Shown: positions 1 through 11,164, numbered from the stretch's first letter. The stretch: DNA of 64,000 nucleotides from Plantactinospora mayteni (GCF_016862935.1 NZ_BONX01000036.1:248001-312000); one strand, 5' to 3'. Notes: generated from the sequence alone by a model not told the origin. A program made the numbers and translations.

Positions 1-3000
1 GCCAGCGCCCCGGATCTCCAGGTCCTTCATCGCCACGTACATCCCGGCGCCCAGCTCGGTGTGCTGGGCGATGGTGGCCAGCCGCTCGTGCGCGTGCTCG
101 GTCAGCGGCTTCTCCGGCGGGTAGAGGAAATAGGCGTACGCCCGCTCCCGTCCCCGGCCGACCCGGCCCCGGATCTGGTGCAACTGGGCCAGCCCGAGCA
201 GGTCGGCCCGCTCCACGATCAGCGTGTTGGCGTTCGGGATGTCGATGCCGGACTCCACGATCGTGGTGCAGACCAGGACGTCGTATTCCTTCTCCCAGAA
301 GCCGACCATGACCTTCTCCAGGGCGTCCTCGCCCATCTGGCCGTGCGCGACGGCGACTCTCGCCTCGGGAACGAGTTCGCGGATCCGCCGGGCCGCCCGG
401 TCGATCGACTCGACCCGGTTGTGCAGGTAGAAGACCTGGCCGTCGCGGAGCAGCTCCCGGTGGATCGCGGCGGCGACCTGCTTGTCGTCGTACGCCCCGA
501 CGAAGGTCAACACCGGGTGCCGCTCCTCCGGCGGGGTGGCGATGGTCGACATCTCCCGGATGCCGGTGATCGCCATCTCCAGGGTGCGCGGGATCGGCGT
601 CGCCGACATGGTCAACACGTCCACGGCGGTACGCAGCGTCTTCAGGTGCTCCTTGTGCTCCACCCCGAACCGCTGCTCCTCGTCCACCACCACCATGCCG
701 AGCTGCTTGAACCGGGTCGCCGACTGGAGCAGCCGGTGGGTACCGATCACGATGTCCGCGCTGCCGTCGGCGGCTGCCTCCAGGGTCCGCTCGGCCTCCT
801 TCGGGGTCTGGAACCGGGACAGTTGCCGGATCTGCACCGGGAACTGCCCCATCCGCTCGGCGAAGGTGTTGTAGTGCTGCTGGGCCAGCAGCGTGGTCGG
901 GACCAGTACGGCCACCTGCTTGCCGTCCTGCACCGCCTTGAAGGCGGCCCGGACCGCGATCTCGGTCTTGCCGTAGCCCACGTCGCCGCAGATCAGCCGG
1001 TCCATCGGCACCGACTGCTCCATGTCCCGCTTGACCTCCTCGATCGCCGCGAGCTGGTCCGGCGTCTCGGTGTACGGAAAAGCGTCCTCCAACTCCCGCT
1101 GCCACGGAGTGTCCGGGGCGAAGGCGTGCCCCTTGGACGCCTTGCGGGCGGCGTAGAGCTGGACGAGCTGGGCGGCGATCTCGCGTACCGCCTTGCGGGC
1201 CCGCGCCTTGGCCTTCTGCCACTCGCTGCCGCCCATCTTGTGCAGGGTGGGCGCCTCGCCTCCGACGTAACGGGAGAGCTGGTCGAGCTGGTCGGTGGGG
1301 ACGAAGAGCCGGTCACCGGGCTGGCCGCGCTTGCTGGCCGCGTACTCGATGACCAGGTACTCCCGGTCGGCGCCGTTGACGGTGCGCTGAACCAGCTCGA
1401 CGTACCGGCCGATGCCGTGCTGCTCGTGCACCACGTAGTCGCCGGCCCGCAGCTCCAGCGGGTCGATGGTGTTGCGCCGCCGGCTCGGCATCTTGCGCAT
1501 GTCCCGGGTCGACGAGCCCCGGCCGCCGGTGATGTCGTTGCCGGTCACCACCGCGACCCGGGAGGCGGTGTCCAGGAAGCCGTGGTTGAGCGAGCCGCAG
1601 GCCACCACCAGCTCACCGGCGGCGGGCGGGGTCGGCACGGTCTCGGTCAGCGCGGCACCGAGCCCGGCGTCCCGGAGCACCTCGACGGCGCGCTGCGCCG
1701 GCCCGTGCCCCTCGAAGACCAGCGCCACCCCCCAGCCGTCACCGACCCAGCGCTTCAGGTCGTCGACCACCCGGGCGGTCTCGCCGTGGTAGAGCGGCAC
1801 CGGCTGGGCCGCCAGCGCCACCGACTCGCCCGCGTCCGGGGTCACCGTCACCTCGGGCTCCGGCTCCACCGCCCACGGTTCGATCGTGGCCGCCGGCCCG
1901 GGGGCGGCCTCGACCAGGCCGAACGGCGACGCCGACCACCAGGGCTGGCCCAGGGTCGCGGCGGTGGCGCGTACCTCGGCCAGGGTCTTGAAGGCGGCGG
2001 CGCCGAGGTCCACCGGGGCCTGGCCGCCGACGGCGGCTGCGGCCCAGCTCGCCTCCAGGAACTCCGCCGAGGTACGCACCAGGTCGTGCGCCCGGGTCCG
2101 GATCCGCTCCGGGTCACAGAGCAGTACGTGGCTGCCGGCCGGCATGCAGTGCAGCACGAGTTCGAGCGAGTCCGCACCGATCAGGGCCGGGGCGAGCGAC
2201 TCCATCCCCTCGACCGGGATCCCCTCGGCGAGCTTGTCCAGGATCTCGGCCAGCTCCGGATGCTCCTCGGCCAGCTCGGCGGCCCGGTGCCGAACCGCGT
2301 CGGTGAGCAGCAGCTCCCGACAGGGCGGCGCCCAGAGCGCCGGCACCGCCTCGATGGTCCGCTGGTCGGCGACGGCGAAGGTGCGGATCTCCTCCACCTC
2401 GTCGCCCCAGAACTCGACCCGGGACGGGTGCTCGTCGGTGGGCGGGAAGACGTCGAGGATGCCGCCCCGGACGGCGTACTCGCCCCGCTTGGTGACCAGG
2501 TCCACCCGGGCGTACGCCAGGTCGGTGAGCCGGCGGGCGGTCTGCTCCAGCCCGGCCCCGGCGCCGACGGCCAGCCGTACCGGCTCCAGGTCGCCCAGCC
2601 CCTTGAGCTGCGGTTGCAGCACCGAGCGGACCGGCGCGACGACGACACGTACCGGCCCGTCGTGCTCGTCCAGCTCGGGGTGGGCCAGCCGGCGCAGCAC
2701 ACCGAGTCGCCGCCCGACGGTGTCGGACCGGGGCGAGAGCCGCTCGTGCGGCAGCGTCTCCCAGGCCGGATAGACCATGACCTGCTCCGGCGGCAGCAGG
2801 CTGCCCAGCGCGGCGGCCAGGTCGTCGGCCTCCCGGGTGGTGGCGGTGACCGCCAGCACCGGACGCCCGGCGCCACCCGCCTGCTCACCGGCCGCCACGG
2901 CGGCGACCAGGAACGGCCGCAGCGCGGGCGGGGCGGTGAGGTCGAGCCCGTCGGCGTCCGCGCCGCCGGTGCGGGCCAACGAGCGGGCCCGGGCGAGCGC

Positions 3001-3039
3001 GGGATCGCGGAGCGCGGCGGTGAGCAGACCGGTGAGCAC
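1..3039 (-). CDS. mfd: Mfd, transcription-repair coupling factor (3' end outside window)
   Basis: Mfd removes RNA polymerase stalled at lesions and recruits UvrA for nucleotide excision repair. The minus strand reads as one open frame to the window edge, giving 1,013 codons of a protein normally near 1,200 residues, so the C-terminal UvrA-control domain is missing. In order I see a UvrB-like N-terminal half, the polymerase-interacting region ([14 protein letters not shown]), Walker [10 protein letters not shown], the DEEQ box ([10 protein letters not shown]) and the translocase part ([10 protein letters not shown]). The start is uncertain: GTG at 3039 is preceded by AAGG about 10 nt upstream, but in-frame GTGs at 3048 and slightly further upstream are possible. 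The opposite strand carries a long open frame that is only a GC-skew shadow. Confidence 0.95.
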   Translation of the reverse strand, partial: MLTGLLTAALRDPALARARSLARTGGADADGLDLTAPPALRPFLVAAVAAGEQAGGAGRPVLAVTATTREADDLAAALGSLLPPEQVMVYPAWETLPHERLSPRSDTVGRRLGVLRRLAHPELDEHDGPVRVVVAPVRSVLQPQLKGLGDLEPVRLAVGAGAGLEQTARRLTDLAYARVDLVTKRGEYAVRGGILDVFPPTDEHPSRVEFWGDEVEEIRTFAVADQRTIEAVPALWAPPCRELLLTDAVRHRAAELAEEHPELAEILDKLAEGIPVEGMESLAPALIGADSLELVLHCMPAGSHVLLCDPERIRTRAHDLVRTSAEFLEASWAAAAVGGQAPVDLGAAAFKTLAEVRATAATLGQPWWSASPFGLVEAAPGPAATIEPWAVEPEPEVTVTPDAGESVALAAQPVPLYHGETARVVDDLKRWVGDGWGVALVFEGHGPAQRAVEVLRDAGLGAALTETVPTPPAAGELVVACGSLNHGFLDTASRVAVVTGNDITGGRGSSTRDMRKMPSRRRNTIDPLELRAGDYVVHEQHGIGRYVELVQRTVNGADREYLVIEYAASKRGQPGDRLFVPTDQLDQLSRYVGGEAPTLHKMGGSEWQKAKARARKAVREIAAQLVQLYAARKASKGHAFAPDTPWQRELEDAFPYTETPDQLAAIEEVKRDMEQSVPMDRLICGDVGYGKTEIAVRAAFKAVQDGKQVAVLVPTTLLAQQHYNTFAERMGQFPVQIRQLSRFQTPKEAERTLEAAADGSADIVIGTHRLLQSATRFKQLGMVVVDEEQRFGVEHKEHLKTLRTAVDVLTMSATPIPRTLEMAITGIREMSTIATPPEERHPVLTFVGAYDDKQVAAAIHRELLRDGQVFYLHNRVESIDRAARRIRELVPEARVAVAHGQMGEDALEKVMVGFWEKEYDVLVCTTIVESGIDIPNANTLIVERADLLGLAQLHQIRGRVGRGRERAYAYFLYPPEKPLTEHAHERLATIAQHTELGAGMYVAMKDLEIRGAG

Positions 3040-3657
3040 GCAGATCACAACCTTGCAGATGGGCACGCGGAAAGTGCCCCACGCCCGGTGCGGGCGGGGG
3101 GTGCGGGGTGAGGCAGGAACCGGGGCGTTGCCGTGCCGGAAGTGCCCCTCCTCAACGCCGCTGTCAAGCCTATCCCCTGAGCCCGACAAACCCCGGGCCA
3201 CGCCCGGTACCCGAGCCGGCTGCCGTTTTCGGCAGGACCGGGACGACAACCCCGCCGCTCCGCTCGGGCGTCTCATTCCGGGGAGGGGGCGCGACCTCCG
3301 GTTCTCCGGAGGTACGTGCCGGCGACGGGCGGGTGCGGTGGCCGCCCGGCCCCTCCTGCGCGGGCGGGTCCCGGCTCGGATCTGGCGGAGTGCGTTCGAC
3401 CAGCACTCCGACGGGGGAGATCCGGACCGGGATCCGCCGCTGGCCGTTGCTCGCCGCCGCGTGAGCAAGCTAACGATCACCGGCGACTTCGCCCCGGGAC
3501 TCGACATAACGTACGTTTTGTCGCCGCCGGATAGGCTCTACCAGTATCCGTGGCCGACCAGTACGGCACGAGCCTCGTTAGCGTTCCGGGACCGGCCGCC
3601 GATAACATCCACTGTGTCGGACAACGCTGTCCTCCGTACTCGATCAAGGAGCGCACG
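3040..3657. other. Intergenic region between divergent mfd and ppc
   Basis: These 618 bases hold no convincing gene. The two divergent promoters should be here. A perfect 10-bp palindrome, AACGTACGTT, lies at 3508-3517, and a -10-like TAGGCT lies at 3532-3537 pointing towards ppc without a good -35 partner. A weak 7-bp hairpin lies at 3326-3348. The palindrome could be an operator for ppc, but that is only inference. Confidence 0.4.
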
Positions 3658-6444
3658 GTGACCGACCAGCATGATCACGACGGGCCCGACGCCGCGTTGC
3701 GGGCCGACATCCGCCGGCTCGGCAAGCTCCTCGGCCAGACCCTCGCCCGCCAGGAGGGCCCGCCCCTGCTCGACCTGGTCGAGGAGGTCCGCGCCCTGGT
3801 CCGGCACGACGCGGAGGCGGCCGCCCAGCGGCTCGGCGCGATGGACGTGACCACCGGCACCAAGCTGGCCCGGGCCTTCTCCACCTACTTCCACCTGGCC
3901 AACATCACCGAACAGGTGCACCGGTCGCGGGACCTGCGCCGGCAGCGGGCCGCGCACGGCGGCTGGCTCGACCAGGCCGCCCGGCTGATCCGGGAACGCG
4001 GGGTGGCACCCGAGGAGATCGCCTCGGTCGCCCGCCGGCTCTCCGTCCGGCCGGTCTTCACCGCCCACCCCACCGAGGCGGCCCGCCGATCGATCCTCTC
4101 CAAGCTGCGCGCCGTCGCCGACGAACTCGACGCCGAGGCCGCCGCCGCGATCCTCTACGGCGCCAGCGACGAGGGCCCGGCCAGCCGGCGCCTCGCCGAA
4201 CTGCTCGACCTGCTATGGCAGACCGACGAGCTGCGGCTCGACCGGCCGGACCCGACCGACGAGGCCCGCAACGCCATCTACTACCTGCGCGACCTCTTTG
4301 CCGAGGCGGCGCCGCAGGTGCTCGACGACCTGGCCGACACGCTGCGCGGGCTGGGCGTGGAGACCGCGCCGACGGCCCGGCCGCTGACCTTCGGCACCTG
4401 GATCGGCGGTGACCGGGACGGCAACCCGTTCGTCACCCCGCAGGTCACCCGGGACGTGCTGCTGATCCAGTACGAGCACGGCATCCAGGCGACCGAGGCG
4501 GCGATGGAGGCGCTGATCAACGAGATCTCGGTCTCCCGCCGGCTGCGCGGGGTCAGCCTCGACCTCTCCGCCAGCCTCGCCAAGGACCTGGACGCGCTCC
4601 CCGAGGTGGCGGCCCGGTTCCGCCGGGTGAACGCCGAGGAGCCGTACCGGCTCAAGGCGCGCTGCGTACGGGCCAAGCTGGCCAACACCCGCCGCCGGCT
4701 CAACCAGGGCACCGCGCACGTGCCGGGGCGGGACTACCGGGGCTCCGCCGACCTGCTCGCCGACCTGGAGTTGATGCGCGCCTCGCTGGCCCGCAACTCC
4801 GGCCAGCTCACCGCCGTCGGCCGGCTCGCCTCGGCGATCCGTACTGTCGCCGCCTTCGGGCCGCACCTGGCGACGATGGACATCCGGGAGCACGCCGAGG
4901 CACACCACGTGGTGCTCTCCCAGTTCTACACCCAGGTCGGCGAGGTGCCGGACTACGCTTCGCTGAGCCGGACCGAGCGGACCAAGTTGCTCGCCGAGGA
5001 GCTGACCGGCCGGCGCCCGCTCTCCACCATGGACACTCCGCTGACCGAGCCGGCCCGGAAGACCTTCGACGTCTTCGGCACCGTCCGTGAGGTGCAGGAG
5101 CGGTTCGGCGTCGAGGTGATCGAGTCGTACATCATCTCGATGACGCTGGGCGTGGACGACGTACTCGCCGCCGTGGTGCTGGCCCGGGAGGCCGGGCTGG
5201 TCGACGTGCACACCGGGCGGGCCCGGATCGGCTTCGTGCCGCTGCTGGAGACCCCCGCCGAGCTGGACGCCGGGGGCGAGCTGCTGGACGAGATGCTGTC
5301 GCTGCCGGCGTACCGGGCGATCGTGGCGGCCCGGGGCGACGTGCAGGAGGTGATGCTCGGCTACTCCGACTCCAACAAGGAGGCCGGGATCACCACCTCG
5401 CAGTGGTCCATCCACCGGGCCCAGCGGGCGCTGCGGGACGTGGCCGCCCGACACAACGTACGGCTGCGGCTCTTCCACGGCCGGGGCGGTACGGTCGGCC
5501 GGGGCGGCGGCCCCACCCACGAGGCGATCCTCGCCCAGCCGTACGGGACGCTGGACGGCGAGATCAAGGTGACCGAGCAGGGTGAGGTCATCTCCGACAA
5601 GTACACCCTGCCCTCGCTGGCCCGGGAGAACCTGGAGCTGACCCTGGCGGCGGTGTTGCAGAGCACGCTGCTGCACACCACGCCCCGGCAGCCCGCCGAG
5701 GCGCTGGACCGCTGGGACGCCACCATGGACGTGGTCTCCGGCGCCGCCTACCGGCGCTACCGCTCGCTGGTGGAAAATCCGGACCTGCCGGCCTACTTCT
5801 GGGCCTCCACCCCGACCGAGCTGCTCGGCGCGCTCAACATCGGCTCCCGGCCGGCGAAGCGGCCGAACACCGGGGCGGGACTGGCCGGGCTGCGCGCCAT
5901 CCCGTGGGTCTTCGGCTGGACCCAGACCCGGCAGATCGTCCCCGGCTGGTTCGGGGTCGGCTCGGGGCTGGCCGCCGCCCGCGAGGCCGGGATGGCCGAC
6001 GTGCTGGCCGAGATGCACCGGGCGTGGCACTTCTTCGGCACGTTCCTGTCGAACGTCGAGATGATGCTGAGCAAGACCGACCTGAACATCGCCCGCCGGT
6101 ACGTCGAGACCCTGGTGCCGGAGCCGCTGCACCCGATCTTCCACATGATCGAGGCGGAGTACGAGCTGACCAAGCAGGAGGTGCTGGCGATCACCGCCTC
6201 CCCCGCGCTGCTGGAGAACTCCCCGGTGCTGCAACGCACCCTCGCCGTCCGGGACACCTACCTGGAACCGCTGCACCACCTCCAGGTGGCGCTGCTGCGG
6301 CAGTACCGCGACTCGGGCGCCGCCGGCCGGGCCGTGGCCACCGCTCCGGGCGGCCGACGCGCCCCCGGCGACGGTACGGCGCTGGAACGCGCCCTGCTCA
6401 CCACCGTCAACGGCATCGCCGCCGGGATGCGCAACACCGGCTGA
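3658..6444 (+). CDS. ppc: Phosphoenolpyruvate carboxylase
   Basis: Carboxylates phosphoenolpyruvate with bicarbonate to oxaloacetate, refilling the TCA cycle in the cytoplasm. The 928-residue product is of normal family length. Visible signatures are VFTAHPTEA with the catalytic histidine at residue 137, [21 protein letters not shown], the glycine-rich [14 protein letters not shown] loop, QGEVISDKY, and the conserved C-terminal GMRNTG. The frame is open further upstream, but GTG at 3658 is chosen because AAGGAG sits six bases before it and the homologous sequence begins there. The gene stands alone, divergent from mfd, and converges on the next gene with only 8 bp between stop codons. It complements icd, sucCD and mdh in the same window. 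Confidence 0.97.
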   Translation: MTDQHDHDGPDAALRADIRRLGKLLGQTLARQEGPPLLDLVEEVRALVRHDAEAAAQRLGAMDVTTGTKLARAFSTYFHLANITEQVHRSRDLRRQRAAHGGWLDQAARLIRERGVAPEEIASVARRLSVRPVFTAHPTEAARRSILSKLRAVADELDAEAAAAILYGASDEGPASRRLAELLDLLWQTDELRLDRPDPTDEARNAIYYLRDLFAEAAPQVLDDLADTLRGLGVETAPTARPLTFGTWIGGDRDGNPFVTPQVTRDVLLIQYEHGIQATEAAMEALINEISVSRRLRGVSLDLSASLAKDLDALPEVAARFRRVNAEEPYRLKARCVRAKLANTRRRLNQGTAHVPGRDYRGSADLLADLELMRASLARNSGQLTAVGRLASAIRTVAAFGPHLATMDIREHAEAHHVVLSQFYTQVGEVPDYASLSRTERTKLLAEELTGRRPLSTMDTPLTEPARKTFDVFGTVREVQERFGVEVIESYIISMTLGVDDVLAAVVLAREAGLVDVHTGRARIGFVPLLETPAELDAGGELLDEMLSLPAYRAIVAARGDVQEVMLGYSDSNKEAGITTSQWSIHRAQRALRDVAARHNVRLRLFHGRGGTVGRGGGPTHEAILAQPYGTLDGEIKVTEQGEVISDKYTLPSLARENLELTLAAVLQSTLLHTTPRQPAEALDRWDATMDVVSGAAYRRYRSLVENPDLPAYFWASTPTELLGALNIGSRPAKRPNTGAGLAGLRAIPWVFGWTQTRQIVPGWFGVGSGLAAAREAGMADVLAEMHRAWHFFGTFLSNVEMMLSKTDLNIARRYVETLVPEPLHPIFHMIEAEYELTKQEVLAITASPALLENSPVLQRTLAVRDTYLEPLHHLQVALLRQYRDSGAAGRAVATAPGGRRAPGDGTALERALLTTVNGIAAGMRNTG

Positions 6445-6452
6445 CGGCGCCC

Positions 6453-8951
6453 TCACCGACCGGCCGCCGGTGCCCCGGCCCCGGTCACCGAGACAGTCGC
6501 GGCGGCGGTGGACAGGAGTTCGGGGACCGTGCCGGCAAAGTCCTCGACGAGTTCGACGGCGAGCTGCCAGGCGTCCGCGTTGTCGCCGAGGGTGTCCTGG
6601 CACATCTGGGGCAGTGGGTTGTCGGACTCCCGCCACCATCCGGCGCCCGCGCCGGCTCGCAGGACGTCGGCCGCCGGGTGGGTGGCGGTCAGCACCGAGT
6701 CGAGCGGCAACCGGCAGTCGGGCAGCTCGCGCAGGTACCTGACCACGTACACCGGGAACGGCTCGCGCGCCTGCTCCCTGCGGAGCAGCTCATCGTCGAC
6801 GGTGTGGCGCTCCACCGTCAGGTTGAGTTCCTCGGCCGCGCTCACCGTGGCCAGGGCGCGCAGGCGGCGGATCCAGGCGTCTGGACCGCTCCGGTCGGCG
6901 ACCGCCGCCGACAACCGGCCCAGGGCGGCGGCGTCACCACCGTCCTGCTCGGTCGGCGACAGCGCCGACTCGGCGGCGGCACGGGCCCCGACCAGCCACG
7001 GAGCCGCCCGCGTGCCGCGCTCGCCGAGGTCGGCGGCGAGCACCCGCCGCGCCGCGGCGACGCCGTCGCGCTCGGCCACCGCGAGGAGCAGCCGCAGTTG
7101 CAGCAGCTCGGTCGGTATCCTGACGGACCGCAGCAGCTCGATGGCGACGTCCTCGTCCCCCGAGTCGACCAACGGGGCGAGCCTCCGCCACGATCGGCCC
7201 TTCCCCGCGAACGGGCCACGGCCGAAGCAGAGGTCGCGGAGCGGGGCGCCGAGTGGTACCCGGCTGGAGTCGTCGCGGTCGAACCGGCGCGACCCGACGA
7301 CGATCTGCCGGCGCCGCCCCAGATCCGCCTCGTCAAGCTGGAAGAAGAGCGCGGCGTGCACCTCCGGGTCGCCGAGGGCCAGCAGCCGCTCCCGCTGCGC
7401 GACCGGCAGGTCACGGGCGCAGGCCAGCAACCGCAGACACCGCAGGTCCCGGCGGTCGAGCAGGGCGCTGACCAGCTCGGGCTCCACCGACCCGGCGGCG
7501 AGCAGGTCGAACACCGCCCGGTCGTCCAGCACCGGCAGTACGTCGACGCGTACCTCGACGGGGCAGGCGGCGACCAGGGCGCGCAACATGGCTCGGGCAG
7601 CGCTCATCCGTGGCGGGTCGGCCCCGAGCTGTGCGGACGGCACCGGCGCCGGCTCGGCGTCGGCCCACTCGGCGGTCCGGTCCGCCTGCCTGACCGACGC
7701 GTCGAGCAACCGGTCCAGGGTCCGGCGCCAACGGGGCAGCAGCTTCCAGAGCGCCCGCCACGCCCCCGGATCGGTGCCGAGTACGGCGGCGATCCGGGCA
7801 CCCACCGCATCCCGGAGGGCGACCGACCCCGGCCCCTGGTCGGGATCGTCGTCGATGACGGCGCACAGGGTGGCCATCGGGGTGACGATCTCCAATATCT
7901 CGTCGACGGTGACCGTCCCCTGGTCGAGACCGGTCCGCACCACCCGGGCCAGATCCGGATCGGTCTGCCCGCTTCCCCGGGGGCCGCGGATGAAGGCAGC
8001 GAGCACCGCCGGACCGACCCCGCGCCGACGTTCGGCGAGGTACGGCAGCAACGGCCGCCCACCCACGCCGACCAGGAACTCGTCCGGACAGTCGCTGCGG
8101 CCGAGCAGCGATCTGGTCGCGTTCTCGCCGAACGGCGTGTCGACGTGCTCGGCCAGGACGGCGGGCCAGTCGATCCGGTGCTCGGCCGGCAACCGGCGTT
8201 CGTCGGCCCAGTCGTCGAGTTCGCGGAGCAGCCGTACCGACCACTGTGGATCTCGTATAGCAGCGACCTGGCGATCCCAGGCTGTCGTCGGGTACGTGTC
8301 GTCGTCGCCATTCCGCTCGCCGCCACGCGGCCCGTCGCCGGACTGCTCGGCGCCGCCCTGCTCGTCGGTGGGCTCCGCCAGGGCGGCGCCGACCAGCTCG
8401 GCCACGATCGGGGAGAGGATGCCAGCGCCGAGCGCCGCCGCTGCCTCCACCCGGCCGTGCCACCGCCACAGGTTGGTCACCACCGGCACCTGCGCCTGCC
8501 AGTGGTGGATCCTGCGAAGGTACTCGCGGTCGATCTCGGGATCCGGGGTATGCCCGGCAAGCGCATCGACCCTGCGCCAGCTCAGGGACTCCGCGAACCT
8601 GACCGGGCTGTCCGGAACCTGCCAACCCGGATCGGCCGGATCGGCATTGTCGAGCACGGTCCTCCGGATCTCCTCGTCGTCGGTGTGCCGCAGCAGCTCG
8701 ACGCAGAGCCGTGCGTCGCCGCTGGCCGCCACCCGCAGCGCGCTGTCCCGGTGCTGTCGGACGAATGCCGAGTTCCGGACCAGGGCCGCCAGCGCCTCCC
8801 CGGCACCGCTGGCGAGCACCGCCTGGGCGAACGCCGCCGGCAGCTCCAGGGTCGACTCGATCGCCTCCCGGGCCCGGGTACTGCGGCTCAGCAACGACGC
8901 CAGCACGGCCGGCGGAGCCGAACCGAGCAGGGCGACCAGTTCGTCACTCAC
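6453..8951 (-). CDS. Uncharacterised 832-residue helical-repeat protein
   Basis: I do not recognise a named family. The protein has no signal peptide or membrane segment and is almost entirely amphipathic helix, rich in Leu, Ala, Arg and Asp, with recurring LL-R-A and EL-R patterns typical of alpha-solenoids (HEAT or leucine-rich variant repeats). A low-complexity acidic, Gly/Asp-rich insertion at about residues 207-235 interrupts the solenoid. The C-terminal part contains a more conserved-looking stretch ending in FAGTVPELL. Codon use matches the neighbours, so there is no sign of recent transfer. It converges on ppc and has 118 bp of upstream space before the permease remnant. A scaffold or protein-binding role would suit the fold, but nothing here shows it. 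Confidence 0.8.
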   Translation of the reverse strand: MSDELVALLGSAPPAVLASLLSRSTRAREAIESTLELPAAFAQAVLASGAGEALAALVRNSAFVRQHRDSALRVAASGDARLCVELLRHTDDEEIRRTVLDNADPADPGWQVPDSPVRFAESLSWRRVDALAGHTPDPEIDREYLRRIHHWQAQVPVVTNLWRWHGRVEAAAALGAGILSPIVAELVGAALAEPTDEQGGAEQSGDGPRGGERNGDDDTYPTTAWDRQVAAIRDPQWSVRLLRELDDWADERRLPAEHRIDWPAVLAEHVDTPFGENATRSLLGRSDCPDEFLVGVGGRPLLPYLAERRRGVGPAVLAAFIRGPRGSGQTDPDLARVVRTGLDQGTVTVDEILEIVTPMATLCAVIDDDPDQGPGSVALRDAVGARIAAVLGTDPGAWRALWKLLPRWRRTLDRLLDASVRQADRTAEWADAEPAPVPSAQLGADPPRMSAARAMLRALVAACPVEVRVDVLPVLDDRAVFDLLAAGSVEPELVSALLDRRDLRCLRLLACARDLPVAQRERLLALGDPEVHAALFFQLDEADLGRRRQIVVGSRRFDRDDSSRVPLGAPLRDLCFGRGPFAGKGRSWRRLAPLVDSGDEDVAIELLRSVRIPTELLQLRLLLAVAERDGVAAARRVLAADLGERGTRAAPWLVGARAAAESALSPTEQDGGDAAALGRLSAAVADRSGPDAWIRRLRALATVSAAEELNLTVERHTVDDELLRREQAREPFPVYVVRYLRELPDCRLPLDSVLTATHPAADVLRAGAGAGWWRESDNPLPQMCQDTLGDNADAWQLAVELVEDFAGTVPELLSTAAATVSVTGAGAPAAGR

Positions 8952-9069
8952 GGCTCACCGGCCCGGCCGCGGCGGTCCACACGTCCACTCTGTCGTCCAT
9001 CGAAAGGCACGCTATTCGACGGGTACGACGAAGGTGGATCCGACCCGCGCCCTCGGTGCGGAAGCGGCC

Positions 9070-9416
9070 TCAGCTCGTCTCGCCGGCCACGCTGAACGTA
9101 CGCAGCCGGCGGATCGCCAGCGGGGTGAAGCCGACCGTGAAGACCGCGCTCATCACGATCGCCACCGGCAGCGACACCGACCCGTCCAGCAACGCCGTCG
9201 GCGCGATCCGGTCGGTCAGGGTCACCACGTAGTGCTGCACCGACAGCACCCTGGTGCCGGAGACGATGTTGCCGAGCAGGCCCTCCCAGATCAGCACGTA
9301 CACCAGGCCGAGCAGCACCGGACGCCGGGTCAGCAGGCTCAGGGCCAGGAAGAACGCCGAGTACGCCAGCGCGCCGACCGCACTCGCGGCAGCCACCCCG
9401 AGCCCGAAGCGTACGG
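9070..9416 (-). pseudogene. Truncated duplicate of the ABC-2 permease 3' end
   Basis: This 347-bp segment aligns without gaps to the 3' end of the permease gene at 10391-10737, with about 12 substitutions by hand count (roughly 96.5% identity). The reading frame is intact through to the identical stop, encoding the last 115 or so residues (SAVGALAYSAFF to SVAGETS). It lacks the N-terminal half, and upstream of 9416 the sequence diverges at once. An in-frame TTG at 9441 could start a 123-residue product, but it has no ribosome-binding site. I read it as a gene fragment left by a duplication. Several differences are silent or conservative, which suggests that the frame was under selection for a time or that the copies have since exchanged sequence. 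Confidence 0.8.
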
Positions 9417-9656
9417 CTGACGCCCGGCCACGACCCGACAACGGCGTGTCCGCCGAAGGTCGGTCTTGACATCGACGCCGTTTGATGTCGAAAATCTACG
9501 CCATCGCGGCGCTCGCTGAAAATTATCGGCTCGTTGCCTACCGGGTAACGGGCCGTGGCGTTTCTATCCGGACGCGCGACCGAACGGCACCACCCATCCG
9601 TTCTCCATCACCCGTGGTTCGGCATCGTCCACCCACACACCCCCGGGGAGGAACCC

Positions 9657-10298
9657 ATGTCCGGCACACCCCTCATGCGCAGACGAACCCTGTTGGCCGC
9701 GGCCGCCGGGATCGCCGCCGCACCCCTGCTCGCCAGCCCCGCCCAGGCGGCACCGCCCAAGATCTATCTCGACCCCGGACACGGCGGGACCGACGCCGGC
9801 GCGGTAGGAAACGGCCTACAGGAGAAGGCCCTGACCCTCGACATCGCGCTGCGCACCCGCACCGTCCTGGAGAGCAGTTGGGACGTCTCGATCCGGATGT
9901 CCCGCACCACGGACATCACCCGCAGCCTGAGCTATCGGAGCAGCGACGCCAACTCCTGGGGCGCCAACATCTTCGTCAGCATCCACATCAACGCCGGTGG
10001 CGGCACCGGCTTCGAGAGCTACATCTACCCCACTGCCGGCGCCGCGACCCAGCGGCTCCAGGACGACGTACACGCGGCCGTGCTGAGCAACATGCGGACC
10101 CTCGGATCGATCACGGATCGTGGCCAGAAGACGGCGAACTTCCAGGTCCTCCGGGAGACCGCGATGTCGGCGATGCTCACCGAGAACCTCTTCATCGACC
10201 GCGCCGCCGACGCCGCCCTGCTCGCCCGCGCGGACTTCCGGCAGGCGGTCGCCGTCGGGCACGCCCGGGGAATCGCCCGCTTCTTCGGCCTCGCCTAG
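9657..10298 (+). CDS. Secreted N-acetylmuramoyl-L-alanine amidase (Amidase_3)
   Basis: Zinc amidase that cleaves the bond between muramic acid and L-alanine in peptidoglycan. Residues 1-32 form a twin-arginine-type signal (RRR then a hydrophobic stretch, ending ASPAQA), so export folded is likely. The Amidase_3 zinc set is visible: His in DPGHGG, Glu in LQEKALTLD, His in SIHINA, and the catalytic Glu in LTENLFID. At 213 residues it is a minimal single-domain enzyme with no cell-wall-binding repeats. ATG 9657 has GGGGAGGA four bases upstream; the frame stays open further upstream without support. It lies between the truncated permease copy and the intact permease, and a bidirectional terminator follows it. 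Confidence 0.93.
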   Translation: MSGTPLMRRRTLLAAAAGIAAAPLLASPAQAAPPKIYLDPGHGGTDAGAVGNGLQEKALTLDIALRTRTVLESSWDVSIRMSRTTDITRSLSYRSSDANSWGANIFVSIHINAGGGTGFESYIYPTAGAATQRLQDDVHAAVLSNMRTLGSITDRGQKTANFQVLRETAMSAMLTENLFIDRAADAALLARADFRQAVAVGHARGIARFFGLA

Positions 10299-10345
10299 CC
10301 GCGTCGGGATCTATCGGCGGGCGGGCTTCGCCGATCGCCGGAACT

Positions 10346-10387
10346 GGCCGGGGTGGCGGTCCTGAGTGCGGGACCGCCACCCCGGCC
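10346..10387. terminator. Bidirectional hairpin between amidase and ABC-2 operon
   Basis: A perfect 17-bp inverted repeat (10346-10362 with 10371-10387) and an 8-nt loop sit between the convergent ends of the amidase gene and the ABC-2 operon. There is no clear U-tract, as is common for actinobacterial terminators. Confidence 0.8.
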
Positions 10388-10390
10388 GGC

Positions 10391-11101
10391 TCAGCTCGTC
10401 TCGCCGGCCACGCTGAACGTACGCAGCCGGCGGATCGCCAGCAGCGTGAAGCCGACCGTGAAGACCGCACTCATCACGATCGCCACCGGCAGCGACACCG
10501 ACCCGTCCAGCAGCGCCGTCGGCGCGATCCGGTCGGTCAGGGTCACCACGTAGTGCTGCACCGACAGCACCCTGGTACCGCTGACGATGCTGTTGAGCAG
10601 GCCCTCCCAGATCAGCACGTACACCAGGCCGAGCAGCACCGGACGCCGGGTCAGCAGGCTCAGGGCCAGGAAGAACGCCGAGTACGCCAGCGCGCCGACC
10701 GCGCTCGCGGCAGCCAGCCCGAGCCCGAAGCGTACGGAGTCGACCAGCACCCCGGCGACGTAGAGCGGTACGGCCACGGTCAGCGCGGTGACCCCGGTCG
10801 CCACGGCCAGCTTCGGCAGTACGATCTGCCACCGGGGCAGCGGCTTGGTCAGGATGTGCAGCAGTGTGCCGTCGTCGATCTCGGAACCGAGCACCCCGGT
10901 ACCGACGATCAGCGCGGTGACCGGGAGCAGGACGCCCAGCCCCAGCCCGTACACGACCGGTTGGCCCCACTGGCCCGGGTCGACGCCGGCCGACCGGGCC
11001 AGCACGGCCAGCCCGACCAGCAGCACCGGCAACGGGAAGAGCAGCAGGAACCGGCGCCGCCCGAAGAGCCCACGCGCGGTGATCCAGGTAACAGTCGACA
11101 T
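10391..11101 (-). CDS. ABC-2 type transporter permease (operon gene 4)
   Basis: Membrane subunit of an ABC-2 exporter, 236 residues. About six hydrophobic segments are visible, including LLLFPLPVLLVGLAVL near the start, VYGLGLGVLLPVTALIVG and a late VAIVMSAVFTVGFTLLAI. A short EIDDGTLLHILTKPLPR stretch resembles the coupling region of ABC-2 permeases. ATG 11101 is preferred because AAGGAG lies just upstream; the frame continues 15 codons further without support. It follows its ATPase by 63 bp and is the last gene of the operon. Its final 347 bp are duplicated at 9070-9416. The substrate is unknown. Confidence 0.88.
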   Translation of the reverse strand: MSTVTWITARGLFGRRRFLLLFPLPVLLVGLAVLARSAGVDPGQWGQPVVYGLGLGVLLPVTALIVGTGVLGSEIDDGTLLHILTKPLPRWQIVLPKLAVATGVTALTVAVPLYVAGVLVDSVRFGLGLAAASAVGALAYSAFFLALSLLTRRPVLLGLVYVLIWEGLLNSIVSGTRVLSVQHYVVTLTDRIAPTALLDGSVSLPVAIVMSAVFTVGFTLLAIRRLRTFSVAGETS

Positions 11102-11164
11102 GTCACTCCTTCGTTCGCGACTGCGGGGCTCGCAAAACCGGCTCACTCCTCGCGCTCACGGCCC

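Noticed and set aside
61-3111. A 1,016-codon open frame on the plus strand opposite mfd
   Set aside because: It is Leu/Arg/Gly/Asp/His-rich nonsense produced by GC-biased third positions of mfd, which is a full match on the minus strand.
9070-9441. A functional 123-residue permease starting at TTG 9441
   Set aside because: No ribosome-binding site, a rare start codon, and only half of an ABC-2 permease; a gene remnant explains it better.
9070-10737. Insertion sequence or composite transposon around the amidase
   Set aside because: The flanking repeats are permease coding sequence, there is no transposase, and no terminal inverted repeats or target duplications are visible.
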